The translations under genes and the position numbers were made by a program. A stretch of 64,000 nt of DNA from PALSA-894 sp963734185 (GTDB lineage: Bacteria; Pseudomonadota; Alphaproteobacteria; Rhizobiales; Xanthobacteraceae). The notes beneath the pieces are model-generated. The model saw nothing but the letters and a program-made list of their open reading frames with translations, was not told where the DNA came from and did no database searches. The DNA lies in the NCBI GenBank assembly GCA_963734185.1, contig CAVTGA010000002.1, positions 620,001 to 684,000 of the forward strand. The letters are read 5' to 3'. Shown here piece after piece: positions 24,714-34,197 of the stretch (positions are counted from its first letter, which is position 1; every line of letters starts with the position of its first letter).

Positions 24714-25715
24714 TCACGGGAGCGGCGCAAGGTGGCAGGCGGCGGCTTGGCCGTCCCGGATCGCGCGCAATGCAGGTATCTCGGCGCGGCAACGCTCGAC
24801 CGCAACCGGGCAGCGCAGATGGAAATGGCAGCCGGGCGGCGGCGAGAGCGCCGACGGCAGTTCGCCGCGGATCGGCTTGAACGCCGCCACCTCGCCCTCC
24901 GCGAGCACGAGCTTCGGCACGCTGTCGAGCAGCGCCTGGGTGTAGGGATGCAGCGGGCGCGCATAGGCGTCGTGCGCGGCGCCAAGCTCCACGATGCGGC
25001 CGAGATACATGATGGCGATGCGGTCCGAGATGTGGCGCACGACGCCGAGGTCGTGGCTGATGAACAGCATGGTGAGGCCGAGCTCGCGCCGCAGCTTGAG
25101 GAACAGGTTGATGATCTGCGCCTGGATCGACACGTCGAGCGAGGCGACCGGTTCGTCGCAGACCAGCACGTCCGGCCGCATGGCGAGCGCGCGCGCGACC
25201 GCGATGCGCTGGCGCTGCCCGCCCGAGAACTGGTGCGGGAAGCGGTCGGCGAAGTCGGGATCGAGGCCGACCGCCTGCAGCCATGTACCCACATAGGACG
25301 CCGCTTCGGCGCGGCCGACGAGGCCGTGGGCGACCGGCCCCTCGGCGATCGTTTCGCCCACGCGCATGCGCGGGTCGAGCGAAGCAAACGGGTCCTGGAA
25401 CACCATCTGCACGCGCGTGGTGCGCTTCACCGGACGGCGACCGGAGCCCATGACCGGCTCGCCGGCGATGCGGGCGCTGCCGGCGCTCGGCGGCAGGATG
25501 CCGGCGATGATGCGGCCGAGCGTCGATTTCCCGCAGCCGGATTCGCCGACCAGGCCCAGCACCTCGCCGGGGTGGATCGTCAGCGAGACGCGGTCGACCG
25601 CGTGCACGGTGCGCGTCTCGATCGCGCTGCCGAGCGCGGCGGCGATCCTCTCGCCGAAGGTCAACCGCGGCTCGAACCGCTTGCTGACCGCGTCGACTTC
25701 GACCAGCGCGCTCAC
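24714..25715 (-). CDS. Oligopeptide/dipeptide-type ABC transporter ATPase (OppF/DppF class)
   Basis: 333 residues. Walker A GLVGESGCGKSTLG, signature FSGGQRQRIAVARALAM, Walker B VLVCDEPVASLDVS, switch His in FISHDLG. The C-terminal oligopeptide-transporter extension has the HPYTQALLDSVPK motif and an iron-sulfur-type Cys set (HFHLRCPVAVERC). The start is GTG 25715, directly abutting the TAG of the partner ATPase gene. Confidence 0.92.
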   Translation of the reverse strand: MSALVEVDAVSKRFEPRLTFGERIAAALGSAIETRTVHAVDRVSLTIHPGEVLGLVGESGCGKSTLGRIIAGILPPSAGSARIAGEPVMGSGRRPVKRTTRVQMVFQDPFASLDPRMRVGETIAEGPVAHGLVGRAEAASYVGTWLQAVGLDPDFADRFPHQFSGGQRQRIAVARALAMRPDVLVCDEPVASLDVSIQAQIINLFLKLRRELGLTMLFISHDLGVVRHISDRIAIMYLGRIVELGAAHDAYARPLHPYTQALLDSVPKLVLAEGEVAAFKPIRGELPSALSPPPGCHFHLRCPVAVERCRAEIPALRAIRDGQAAACHLAPLP

Positions 25716-26687
25716 CTAGCTCGTCTCCGCCGGCAGGGGATGGTGACAGCGGAAGCCGCGCACCCCGTGGCGCTCGAGCGGCGGCGGCAACAGGCACGTC
25801 TCGTCCGCGCGCGGACAGCGCGGGCGGAACGCGCAGCCTTCCGGCAGCCGCAGCAGCGATGGCGGCGCGCCGGGGATCTGCGCCAGGTCGCGGCCCGGCG
25901 CGGCGCGCGAGGGCAGCGACTCGAGCAGGCCGTGGGTGTAGGGATGGCGCGGCGCGCGCAGCACCGCCGCGGTCGGTCCTTCCTCGATGAGGCGGCCCGC
26001 ATACATCACCAGCAGGCGGCGCGCGAGCGACGAGACGGTCGCGAGATCGTGGCTGATCCAGATCAGCGCGGTGCCGAGATCGCGCACCAGCGCGCGCATC
26101 TCGGTCAGGATCTGCGCCTGGATCGAGACATCGAGCGCGGTCGTCGGTTCGTCGCACACGATCAGCGCCGGGCGGTTGAGCAGCGCGATCGCGATCGCGA
26201 CGCGCTGGCGCATGCCGCCGGAGAACTGGTGCGGGTAGGCGTCGAGCCGCCGCGCGGCGTCGGGAATGCCGACGGCACCCAGCGCCTGTACGGCGCGCGC
26301 CCGCGCCGCCGCCGCCGTGACGCGCTCGTGGGCGGCGAGCGCGAGCCGCATCTGCATGCCGATGGTGAGCACCGGGTTGAGCGTGCTCATCGGGTCCTGG
26401 AACACCATCGCCATGCGCCGGCCGCGCAGGCGCCGCAGGCTTTCCTGATCGAGCCCGACCAGCTCTTGGCCCGCGAGCCGAATCGAGCCCGTAACGATGC
26501 GGCCCGGCGGATCGACCAGCCCAAGGATCGAAAACCCGGTCACGCTCTTGCCCGAGCCGGACTCGCCGACCAGCCCGACGATCTCGCCGGCCGCGACCGT
26601 GAACGACACGCCGTCCACCGCCCGGACGATGCCGGCGCGGGTGAAGAAATGCGTCGCCAGGTCCCGGACTTCGAGCAGCGCGCTCAT
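25716..26687 (-). CDS. Oligopeptide/dipeptide-type ABC transporter ATPase (OppD/DppD class)
   Basis: 323 residues from ATG 26687. Walker A GLVGESGSGKSVTGFS, signature FSGGMRQRVAIAIALL, Walker B LIVCDEPTTALDVSIQ, H-loop WISHDLATV, then HPYTHGLLESLPS and the Cys-containing tail CAFRPRCPRADETC. The ATG overlaps the permease stop (ATGA). It pairs with the OppF-class ATPase. Confidence 0.92.
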   Translation of the reverse strand: MSALLEVRDLATHFFTRAGIVRAVDGVSFTVAAGEIVGLVGESGSGKSVTGFSILGLVDPPGRIVTGSIRLAGQELVGLDQESLRRLRGRRMAMVFQDPMSTLNPVLTIGMQMRLALAAHERVTAAAARARAVQALGAVGIPDAARRLDAYPHQFSGGMRQRVAIAIALLNRPALIVCDEPTTALDVSIQAQILTEMRALVRDLGTALIWISHDLATVSSLARRLLVMYAGRLIEEGPTAAVLRAPRHPYTHGLLESLPSRAAPGRDLAQIPGAPPSLLRLPEGCAFRPRCPRADETCLLPPPLERHGVRGFRCHHPLPAETS

Positions 26688-27559
26688 CGCTTCAGTCTCG
26701 GGTTGAGCTGATCGCGCACCTGGTCGCCGACGAGGTTGATGGCGACGATCAGAGTGATGAGCGCGATGCCGGGATAGATCGAGATCCAGTAGCGCCCGGA
26801 CAGCATGTACTGGAAGCCGTTGGCGATCAGCATGCCAAGCGAGGGCTCGGTCGGCGGCAAGCCGAGGCCGAGGAACGACAGCGTCGCTTCGAGCGCGATC
26901 GAATTGGCGATCTGCACGGTCGCGACCACGATCAGCGCCGGCAGGCAATTGGGCAGGATGTGGCGGAATACGACCACGTGCGCCGGCAGCGGCGTGGAGA
27001 GCGCCGCCTCGACGTATTCCTTGCTGCGCTCCACCGATGCGGCGCCATGCGCAGTGCGGGCGAAATACGCGTACTGCGCGGTCACCAGTGCGACGACGAG
27101 CTGCGTCATGCCCTTGCCGAGCAGGGCCGCGAGCACGAGCGCGAGCAGGATCGCAGGAAACGACAGCTGCAGGTCGACCACGCGCATGATGAACTGCTCG
27201 GTGCGCCCACCGAAATAGGCCGCGCTGGTCCCGAGCACCGCACCGAGCACGAGCGCGATGGTGCCGGCGAACACGCCGATCTGGATCGAGATGCGCAGCC
27301 CGTACAGGATGGCGGAGAACAGGTCGCGGCCCTGCGCGTCGGTGCCGAGCACATGCACGTAGCCGCCGGCGCCGACATGCCCGGGAGGCCGCCGCGCATC
27401 CATCAGCACCAGCTTGGCGAGGTCGTAGGGGTCCTGCGGCGCGATCAGCGGCGCCACGAGCGCCACCAGCGCGATCACGATCACGACCGCGAGCGCCGCG
27501 ACCGCGATGCGGTTCTCGCGGAACTCCTCCCAGATGCGCGCGAACGGCGAGTCGGCCAT
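26684..27559 (-). CDS. Peptide/nickel-type ABC transporter permease (OppC/DppC class)
   Basis: 291 residues with about six membrane helices. The N-terminal OppC-type region contains FRENRIAVAALAVVIVIALVALVAP, followed by the hallmark HVLGTDAQGRDLFSAILYG and the cytoplasmic EAA-loop KEYVEAALSTPLPAHVVVFR. It overlaps the ends of both neighbours (TGATG with the upstream permease, ATGA with OppD). Confidence 0.9.
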   Translation of the reverse strand: MADSPFARIWEEFRENRIAVAALAVVIVIALVALVAPLIAPQDPYDLAKLVLMDARRPPGHVGAGGYVHVLGTDAQGRDLFSAILYGLRISIQIGVFAGTIALVLGAVLGTSAAYFGGRTEQFIMRVVDLQLSFPAILLALVLAALLGKGMTQLVVALVTAQYAYFARTAHGAASVERSKEYVEAALSTPLPAHVVVFRHILPNCLPALIVVATVQIANSIALEATLSFLGLGLPPTEPSLGMLIANGFQYMLSGRYWISIYPGIALITLIVAINLVGDQVRDQLNPRLKR

Positions 27560-28531
27560 CACGCCCTCCGCACGCGCAGGCGCGGATCGAGCGCCGCGTA
27601 GGCGATATCCACCAAAAAGTTGATCAGGATGAACAGGAACGCCACCAGCATCAGGTAGGCGACCATCACCGGCCGGTCGAGCGAGCTGATCGAATCGATG
27701 ATCAGCTTGCCGATGCCGGGCCAGGAAAAGATCGTCTCGGTCACCACCGCGAAGGCGAGCGTCGAGGAGAACTCCAGGCCGAACACGGTGACCAGCGGGA
27801 TCGAGATCAGGCGCAGCACGTGGCGGTAGAGGATGGTCGCCTCGCTCTCGCCCGCCGCGCGCGCGAACTTCACCGTGTCGGTGAGCATGATCTCGCGCGT
27901 GCCGGCGCGCGCGAGGCGGATCATCATGGCGAGCTTGAACAGCGCCAGATTGAGCGCGGGCAGCGTGAGGTGGCGCAGCCCGTCGAGCGTAAGGAAGCTC
28001 CATTGCACGCCGAACAGCGAGGCCGTGTCGCCGCGCCCGCCGGCCGGCAGCCAGCCGAGCGAGACCGCGAACGTCAAGATCAGCACCAGGCCGACCCAGA
28101 AGGTCGGCACCGAGAAGCCGAGAATCGACAACCCCATGATCAGCTTCGATGCCGCGCCGTCGGGCCGGTATCCGGCGTACATGCCGAGCGGGACGCCGAG
28201 CAAGGTCGCGCCGAGCACGGCCGCAAGGGTCAGCTCCAAGGTGGCCGGCAACCGCGAGAAAATCAGTTCCAGCACCGGCATGTTGTAGACGAACGAGCGC
28301 CCGAAATCGCCGGCCGCGATGCGGCCGAGGAAGCCGAGATATTGCTGCCAGCAACGGCTGGTCGAGACCATACTGGCGGATCACCATCTCGCGAATGCGC
28401 TGGTCCGCATCGGGCGAAATCAGCACGTCGATCGGATTGCCGATCGCATAGACGCCGACGAACACCAGGATCGAGATCGCCAGCATGACCACGAGGGCCT
28501 GCAGCAGGCGCTGGATGACGAAGCCGAGCAT
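27559..28531 (-). pseudogene. Peptide/nickel-type ABC permease (OppB/DppB class), frameshifted
   Basis: Frame 1 from ATG 28531 gives the normal OppB start (MLGFVIQRLLQALVVMLAIS, then IRQYGLDQPLL). Frame 2 resumes at WQQYLGFLGRIAAGDFGRSF and continues to the end with all later OppB features (PALNLALFKLAMMIRLARAG, FSWPGIGKLIIDSI). The join is at 28345-28355, where CCGTTGCTGGCAGCAA has one base too many for continuous reading. Either one base was inserted or it is a sequencing error. If real, the importer lacks a permease unless the frame is restored. The rest shows no other decay, which favours a recent event or an error. Confidence 0.8.
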
Positions 28532-28582
28532 GCCTTTCTATAGCCGATCCCAGAGTGGAAGCGCGCAGATGTTGCCGCGCTT

Positions 28583-28730
28583 TCCCCTCGCCCCGCGAAG
28601 CGGGGAGAGGGTGCCGAGGTCCGAAGGACCGAGGCGGGAGAGGGGCGAGAATCCTAAAGAAGCGCCCTCTCCCGGCTCGCTGCTCACGCAGCTCGCCACC
28701 CTCTCCCGCTACGCGGGAGAGGGGAACTAC
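28583..28730. repeat. Palindromic repeats of the CTCTCCCGC/GCGGGAGAG type
   Basis: Several nested inverted repeats: CCCCGCGAAGCGGGG, GGTCCGAAGGACC, and CTCTCCCGCTACGCGGGAGAG. Related blocks occur at 53190-53385 and 36245-36384. The right end abuts the stop codon of the creatininase-family gene. Confidence 0.75.
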
Positions 28731-29428
28731 GCCCATCCGTCCCGCATCAGCGCGCGCGTCTCCGCGACGGCGACGCGCCACAGCGCCAGCATGTCGTCGT
28801 CGCTGCGCTGATAGAGCCCGCCGTAATTGCCGTCGCCGAGCAGCTCCTTCTTGGCGACAGGATCGAGCTGGATGAAGCGATCGACGTCCATCATTGGCTT
28901 CGGTCCGTCCGGCTGGGTGACGCCGGGTAGGCGCGTCCAGGGGAAATTCTCAAGCCAGGATGCATGCGAGCCGACTGGATCGATCTCCTTGACCTTGGCC
29001 CAGGTCTTGGGCGCGTTCCACCAGTTGTGCCACTTGACGCAGCAGCCGGCATGGCGATCGAGCCATTCGAGCACGGCGGCGTGGATTGGAATGTTGCCGC
29101 CGTGTCCATTCACGATCAGGATGCGGCGGAATCCGGCGCGCACGATGCCGTCGAGCACGTCGGTGACGAGCGCGCTCAATGTCGACAGGCGCAGCGACAC
29201 GGTCCCCGGATATTCGACGAAGTTCGGCGTCACGCCGTAGTTGATGACCGGGAACACCGGAACGCCGAGCGGCTCGGCTGCCTCGACGGCGACGCGCTCG
29301 GACAGGATCGCGTCGACGGCGAGGCTCAGATGCGCGTGCTGCTCGGTCGAGCCGACCGGCAGCACGGCGCGGTCGTCCCGCGCCGCGTGATCACGCACCT
29401 GCATCCAATTCATGTCGGCGATGCGCAT
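28727..29428 (-). CDS. Creatininase/creatinine amidohydrolase family protein
   Basis: 233 residues from ATG 29428 with GGAGG 5 bases upstream; longer frames continue into the divergent gene and are rejected. The metal-site signatures are LPVGSTEQHAHLSLAVDA and NGHGGNIPIHAAV, as in creatininase and MftE/ArfB-type amidohydrolases. It cleaves a cyclic or linear amide. It lies between the permease and solute-binding genes of a peptide-type importer, divergent from the latter, so an imported amide is a plausible substrate. Confidence 0.87.
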   Translation of the reverse strand: MRIADMNWMQVRDHAARDDRAVLPVGSTEQHAHLSLAVDAILSERVAVEAAEPLGVPVFPVINYGVTPNFVEYPGTVSLRLSTLSALVTDVLDGIVRAGFRRILIVNGHGGNIPIHAAVLEWLDRHAGCCVKWHNWWNAPKTWAKVKEIDPVGSHASWLENFPWTRLPGVTQPDGPKPMMDVDRFIQLDPVAKKELLGDGNYGGLYQRSDDDMLALWRVAVAETRALMRDGWA

Positions 29429-29555
29429 GAGGCCCTCCGCGATGGCGGGAGTATAACAGGGCCCCTTGACGGCAAACTCGCCCGTTGAAACGATCTTATG
29501 TGCGCCTGACGCCCGCAGAATGGGCGCGGCCGAACGAATCGAAGAGGAAACCGCC

Positions 29556-31142
29556 ATGCGAACCGCCCGCCTGACGATTGCCGCCGCAATGCTGGCCGCG
29601 AGCGCGAGCCTGAGCCTCGCGCAGACGCTGACCATCGGGGTGCGCGGCGGGCCGGATTCGATCGACCCGCATTTCACCGCGACCGGCACCCATGCCGAGG
29701 CGCTCAAGCACGTGTTCGACACGTTGGTATGGTCGGGCGACGGGCTCGAGATCGAGCCGCGATTGGCCGAGAGCTGGAAGGCGGTCGACCCGACCACGTG
29801 GGAATTCAAGCTGCGGCGCGGCGTGAAATTCCACGACGGCTCGGACTTCACCGCCGAGGACGTCGCGTTCTCGATCGCCCGCATGGCGACGCCGATGGGC
29901 CCGAACCCGACCACCATCTACGTCCGGCGCGTGAAGGAGACCAAGGTGGTTGACGCCCACACGATCCGCGTCATCACCGACGGCCCGGCACCGAACCTGC
30001 CGAACGATTTCATCCGGTTGTTCATCGTCTCGCACAAGGCGGCCGCCGGGCTCACTAAGGATACGGCGAACGAAGCCTTCAATTCCGGCAAGGCCGCCAC
30101 CGGCACCGGCCCCTATAAATACGTGTCGTGGACCCCGAAGGGCGACTTCGTGGTCGAACGCTTCGACGGCTATTGGGGCGGCAAGGAGCCGTGGGCGCGC
30201 GTGGTGCGCAAGGAGATCGCGAACGATTCCGCGCGCGTCGCGCAGCTCAAGGCCGGGCAGCTCGACCTGATCACGCGCGTGCCGGCGTCCGACGTCGCGA
30301 CGCTCGCGCGCGATCCCAAGATCGCGGTCGCCAAGGTCGACACCGTCTACGTGTTCAACATCGAAATGGACATGCGCGAGCAGCCGCCGGCCGGCCAGGT
30401 CAGCGCCAAGGACGGCTCGGCGCTGTCGAAGAACCCGTATCTCGACCAGCGCGTGCGCGATGCGATCGATCTCGCCATCGACCGCAAGGCGCTGGCCGAG
30501 ATCGCCATGGAGGGCCTCGGCCAACCGGTGAACCAGCTGGTCACGCCGTCGATCTTCGGCTTCAACAAGGCGCTGCCGGAGCGCAATTACGACGTCGCGG
30601 CGGCGAAGAAGCTGATGGCCGAGGCCGGCTATCCCAACGGCTTCAAGCTGGTGTTGAGCTTCACCCAGGACCGCCTGCCCGGCGACCGCCAGGTCGGCAC
30701 CACGATCGCGCAGATGCTCGCCGCGATCGGCATCGACGCGCAGGCCAACGCCCAGCCGGCCGCCGTGTTCTTCCCGGCGCGCACGCGCGGCGAATATTCG
30801 ATGTCGATGTCGGGCTGGGGCACCTTGACCGGCGAGGCGCACTACACGCTGTCTTCGCTCGCCCACTCCAACGACAAGGAGCGCAAGTTCGGCGCCTTCA
30901 ACGTGCTCGGCTACAAGAATGCCGAGATGGACAAGCTGTTACAGGACGCCGCGATCGAGATGGACGAAGGCAAGCGCCGCACACTGCTGGAGAAGGCGAA
31001 TGAACTGGTGCTGAAGGACCGCCAGCGCCTGCCGATCGTGGCGGTCGGCTCGGCCTGGGCGATGCAGAAGGGCAAGGTGAAGATCCAGGCGCGCGTGGAC
31101 GAGGATACGCTCGCCATGAACATCAAGCCGGCGACGAACTGA
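29556..31142 (+). CDS. Peptide/nickel-type ABC transporter solute-binding protein
   Basis: 528 residues from ATG 29556. A signal peptide (MRTARLTIAAAMLAASASLS, cleavage near LAQ) is followed by the SBP_bac_5 fold: GGPDSIDPHFTATGTHAEAL, FKLRRGVKFHDGSDFTAEDV, GTGPYKYVSWTPKGDF, RVRDAIDLAIDRKAL and late NELVLKDRQRLPIV. It is the periplasmic receptor expected for the importer at 24714-28531, although on the opposite strand. The ligand is a peptide or similar organic compound, not determined. Confidence 0.92.
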   Translation: MRTARLTIAAAMLAASASLSLAQTLTIGVRGGPDSIDPHFTATGTHAEALKHVFDTLVWSGDGLEIEPRLAESWKAVDPTTWEFKLRRGVKFHDGSDFTAEDVAFSIARMATPMGPNPTTIYVRRVKETKVVDAHTIRVITDGPAPNLPNDFIRLFIVSHKAAAGLTKDTANEAFNSGKAATGTGPYKYVSWTPKGDFVVERFDGYWGGKEPWARVVRKEIANDSARVAQLKAGQLDLITRVPASDVATLARDPKIAVAKVDTVYVFNIEMDMREQPPAGQVSAKDGSALSKNPYLDQRVRDAIDLAIDRKALAEIAMEGLGQPVNQLVTPSIFGFNKALPERNYDVAAAKKLMAEAGYPNGFKLVLSFTQDRLPGDRQVGTTIAQMLAAIGIDAQANAQPAAVFFPARTRGEYSMSMSGWGTLTGEAHYTLSSLAHSNDKERKFGAFNVLGYKNAEMDKLLQDAAIEMDEGKRRTLLEKANELVLKDRQRLPIVAVGSAWAMQKGKVKIQARVDEDTLAMNIKPATN

Positions 31143-31144
31143 CC

Positions 31145-31262
31145 CGTAGCCCGGCTTTCGCTTCTTCGGCGAAAGCCGGAAACGGCAGTGAGATTTGATC
31201 CCGGATTGCGCCGTGGCGCTTGGTGGGGACGCGAAAGTGCGGCTCGAAGCGCAATCGCTACA
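31145..31262. repeat. GTAGCCCGG-type repeat, partly degenerate
   Basis: Begins CGTAGCCCGGCTTTCGCTTC with a GCGAAAGCCGG partner, then ATCCCGGATTGCGCC as in 7683-7773. The second hairpin has lost its partner. Confidence 0.65.
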
Positions 31263-31280
31263 AGGCCAGAAGGCCCTCCC

Positions 31281-32327
31281 ATGACGAGCGAACCGATCCT
31301 CATCTGGGGCGCGGGCGCGATCGGCGGCACGCTCGGCGCCTATTGGGCGCGCGCCGGAGTTCCGGTACTGCTGGTCGACACGGTCGCGGAGCATGTGGAA
31401 GCCTGCCGGCGCGGTCTTGCGATCTCCGGGCCGGTCGAAAGCTTCACGGTCGCGGTCCCGGCCGTAACGCCCGCCGAGGTCACCGGCATCTATTCGCGCA
31501 TCGTGCTCGCCGTGAAGGCACCGGCGACCGAAAGCGCGCTGGCGCAACTTCGCCCCCGTCTCAGCCCAGATGGATTCGTGCTGTCGGCGCAGAACGGCCT
31601 CAACGAGATCGCCATCGCGCGCGCGGCCGGCTCCGAACGCACCATGGGCTGCTTCGTCAACTTCGGCGCCGACTGGCACGGGCCCGGGCAGATCCTCTAC
31701 GGCAACCGCGGTGCCGTCGTGGTCGGCGAGATCGACGGGTCGTTTCGCGCACGCACGCGCGCCATGCACGCGCTGCTGTCACTGTTCGAGCCCGACGCCG
31801 TGCTCACCGACAACATCTGGGGCTACCTGTGGGGTAAGCTCGCCTACGGGGCGATGCTGTTCGCGACCGCGCTGACCAACGACTCCATGGCCGACAACCT
31901 TGCCGATCCGCGCCGTTTCGCCGCCTTCGACGCGCTCGGTCGCGAGGTGATGGCGGTCGCAAGAGCGCGCGGCGTGAAGCCGGTCGGTTTCAACGGGTTC
32001 GATCCGGAGGCGTTCGCGCCGGAGGCGAGCCGCGAAACCTCGCGGGCGAGCATTGCCCGGCTTGCCGAATTCAACCGGAACACCGCCAAAACCCACTCGG
32101 GTGTCTGGCGCGACCTTGCGGTGCGCAAGCGCAAGACCGAGATCGACCCGCTGATCGGCGTCATCGGCGCGCTCGGCCGCGAGAAGGGGATCGCGACGCC
32201 CGCCCTCGACCGGCTGGTCGCGCTGATCCACGATGTCGAGGACGGCCGGCGCGCATTGTCGTTCGAAACCTTCGAGCAGCTCATCCACACATGCACATCC
32301 GCTTCGATGGCCGCGTCGCGCTCGTGA
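31281..32327 (+). CDS. 2-dehydropantoate 2-reductase (ketopantoate reductase) family protein
   Basis: 348 residues from ATG 31281. The N-terminal NAD(P) fold has the PanE-type ILIWGAGAIGGTLGAYWARAG. The motif RIVLAVKAPATESAL has the conserved Lys, VLSAQNGLNE matches the NG motif, and the C-terminal helical domain includes NIWGYLWGKLAYGAML. Many such proteins act on other 2-oxo acids, so panE is not assigned. The end overlaps the next SDR gene by 37 bases. Confidence 0.85.
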   Translation: MTSEPILIWGAGAIGGTLGAYWARAGVPVLLVDTVAEHVEACRRGLAISGPVESFTVAVPAVTPAEVTGIYSRIVLAVKAPATESALAQLRPRLSPDGFVLSAQNGLNEIAIARAAGSERTMGCFVNFGADWHGPGQILYGNRGAVVVGEIDGSFRARTRAMHALLSLFEPDAVLTDNIWGYLWGKLAYGAMLFATALTNDSMADNLADPRRFAAFDALGREVMAVARARGVKPVGFNGFDPEAFAPEASRETSRASIARLAEFNRNTAKTHSGVWRDLAVRKRKTEIDPLIGVIGALGREKGIATPALDRLVALIHDVEDGRRALSFETFEQLIHTCTSASMAASRS

Positions 32328-33046
32328 CCGGCGCCGCGCAAGGTATCGGCCAGGGAATCGCCAGAGCCCTGCAGGATGGTGGCGCGCGCGTGCACGTCGC
32401 CGACATCGATGCGGGCGGGCTCGATGGGTTTGCGCAAGCCCATGGCATTCGGACGCATGTGCTCGACGTGGCGGAACGCGATTCCGCGCATGCGGCGGTC
32501 GGCAAGATCGTCGCGGCCGAGGGCCGGCTCGACATCCTGGTGAACGCCGCCGGCGGCGTGCGCGGGCAAGTCGGCCGGCCGATCGAGGAAGTGAGCGAAG
32601 CCGACTGGCGTGTGATCTTCCAGGCCAATGTCGACGGCGCGTTCTTCCTGGCGCAGGCGGCGAACGGGCCGATGCGGGCTGCCGGCTACGGGCGCATCGT
32701 CAACATCGCGTCGGGCGCCGGCCTGCGGCCGAGCCTCACCGGCATCCAGGCCTATACGGCGGCGAAGCATGCGCTGGTCGGCCTGACGCGGCAGCTCTCC
32801 CAGGACCTCGGGAGCTTCGGGATCACCTGCAATGCGATCGCGCCAGGCTTCGTGCGCTCGAACCCGTCGAGCGAGCGGCAATGGCAGAGCTACGGACCTG
32901 AGGGGCAGGCGCGGCTCATTGAGGGTATCCACACGCGCCGGCTCGGCACGCCCGAGGACATCGCAGCCGCGACGCTGTTCCTGGCGAGCGAGCAGGCGAG
33001 CTGGATTTCGGGACAAATCCTTTCGGTGGACGGCGGAAGGTCGTAG
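32291..33046 (+). CDS. SDR family oxidoreductase
   Basis: 251 residues. TGAAQGIGQGIA, Asp after beta-2 (VADIDAGG), NAAGG, catalytic Ser in IVNIASGAG, catalytic YTAAK, PGFVRSNPSS, and ISGQILSVDGG at the end. NAD preference is likely. It is translationally coupled to the upstream reductase, so the two probably act in one pathway. The TAG stop is the left end of a MITE-like repeat (CGTAGGG). Confidence 0.87.
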   Translation: MHIRFDGRVALVTGAAQGIGQGIARALQDGGARVHVADIDAGGLDGFAQAHGIRTHVLDVAERDSAHAAVGKIVAAEGRLDILVNAAGGVRGQVGRPIEEVSEADWRVIFQANVDGAFFLAQAANGPMRAAGYGRIVNIASGAGLRPSLTGIQAYTAAKHALVGLTRQLSQDLGSFGITCNAIAPGFVRSNPSSERQWQSYGPEGQARLIEGIHTRRLGTPEDIAAATLFLASEQASWISGQILSVDGGRS

Positions 33047-33234
33047 GGCGGGCAAAGGCGCGGCCCCGATCTCGCCATGACGTCCCGAACATCATCCGCG
33101 CCGTGCCCGCCTTCGCTGCGCTACGGCGCGGCAAGCCCACGCCGAAGCCCGAAGGGCGAAGGCGGGCGGGCAAAGGCGCGCAACGTTCGTGTGCATCCCA
33201 TCGATCGGACGTGCGCCTTTGCCCACCCTACGGC
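33043..33234. repeat. MITE-like repeat giving stop codons to both flanking genes
   Basis: Left end CGTAGGGCGGGCAAAGGCGCG and right end GTGCGCCTTTGCCCACCCTACG are inverted. The core contains a further internal copy of GGCGGGCAAAGGCGCG. The left TAG ends the SDR gene on the plus strand and the right CTA ends the regulator gene on the minus strand. Confidence 0.8.
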
Positions 33235-34109
33235 GCGTGCCGCACGTCGCCGGCGTCGGCGACGTCATAGCCGCCGAGTTCCTGCGCGCGCACCGCGAAT
33301 GCCGGCGTGCGCAGGAATCCGAAGAACGCCTGCAGGGCTGAGTGGAAATAATCGCGCTGGCGCACCGCCACGTCGAAGCGCTCCCACAGAATCGGTGCAA
33401 ACGCCAAGCCGGCGGCGGCCGCGACCGCGCGCGTCGCGATGCCGCAGTCGGCGCGCCCGACTCGGATCGCCTGCGCGACGTCCGGCCCAGTCGGGCACGG
33501 CGGCGTCATGACGGTCAGGGCGTCGTACTTCAGTTGCGCGCGGTGCAGCAGCGCGAGCAGCAGCAGTTGCGCTCCTGCGCCCGCCGGCCGCAGCGCAAGG
33601 CGTGCGCGCCGCTGCGTGACATCGGCGATCGAGGCGATGCCGAGCGGATTTCCCGGCGCGAGCAGGAAGCCCTGTTCGCGGCGGGCAAAACCGATCAGCA
33701 CGGCGTCGTGGAAGCTGCCGCGCCGCTGCAGCGCCTCGACATTGGCATCGCCCGCGCCGGTCAGCGCATGAAGGTGCAGCGCGCTTGCCACGATGCCGCC
33801 TTGCTCGAAGCGGGCAAGCCCGGCTTCGCTGCCCTCCGGCAGGCTCGCGAGTCCGCAGCCGCTCTCGCGCAACACCCATTCGAGCAGCGGATCGTGGCTG
33901 CCGCCGATGATCGGCATCGGATCGGCGGCGCGCAGTCCCTTCGGCCAAGCCAGGCTCGACGCAAGCCAGCGGTCGAGCTCGGCCTGCGGGAACAGCCACT
34001 TGCCGGTGATCTTGGTGCAGGGAATCGCCTGCTCGGCGACCAACTCGTAGATCTTGCGTTCCTTGAGGCGGAGATACTCGGCAGCTTCGGTGGTGGTCAG
34101 GAGGCGCAT
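33228..34109 (-). CDS. Excisionase-type HTH regulator with periplasmic-binding-like effector domain
   Basis: 293 residues. Residues 1-50 are an excisionase/MerR-like DNA-binding domain (LTTTEAAEYLRLKERKIYEL, TGKWLFPQAELDRWL). Residues 65-285 are a substrate-binding-protein-like domain (PMPIIGGSHDPLLEWVLRES, GCGIATRAV analog RADCGIATRAVAAAAG, and an aromatic ending FFGFLRTPAF), as in MolR/ModE-like and tungstate-type one-component regulators. The effector is unknown. It lies downstream of the aap-type genes on the same strand and may control them. Confidence 0.8.
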   Translation of the reverse strand: MRLLTTTEAAEYLRLKERKIYELVAEQAIPCTKITGKWLFPQAELDRWLASSLAWPKGLRAADPMPIIGGSHDPLLEWVLRESGCGLASLPEGSEAGLARFEQGGIVASALHLHALTGAGDANVEALQRRGSFHDAVLIGFARREQGFLLAPGNPLGIASIADVTQRRARLALRPAGAGAQLLLLALLHRAQLKYDALTVMTPPCPTGPDVAQAIRVGRADCGIATRAVAAAAGLAFAPILWERFDVAVRQRDYFHSALQAFFGFLRTPAFAVRAQELGGYDVADAGDVRHAP

Positions 34110-34197
34110 GGCTCCTCGCCTGGATGTTCGTCCTTCATTTGACGAACAGAAAACATATCAGTGCAAGCTGCCTGCGGTCGATCCGGGCGGAATCTCC

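Noticed and set aside
21486..25387. Long antisense frames opposite the LysR, crotonase and CoA-transferase genes
   Set aside because: Low-complexity composition and no motifs; the opposite strand is clearly coding.
28340..28360. Programmed frameshift in the OppB-class permease
   Set aside because: No slippery heptamer or stimulatory structure was seen; mutation or error is simpler.
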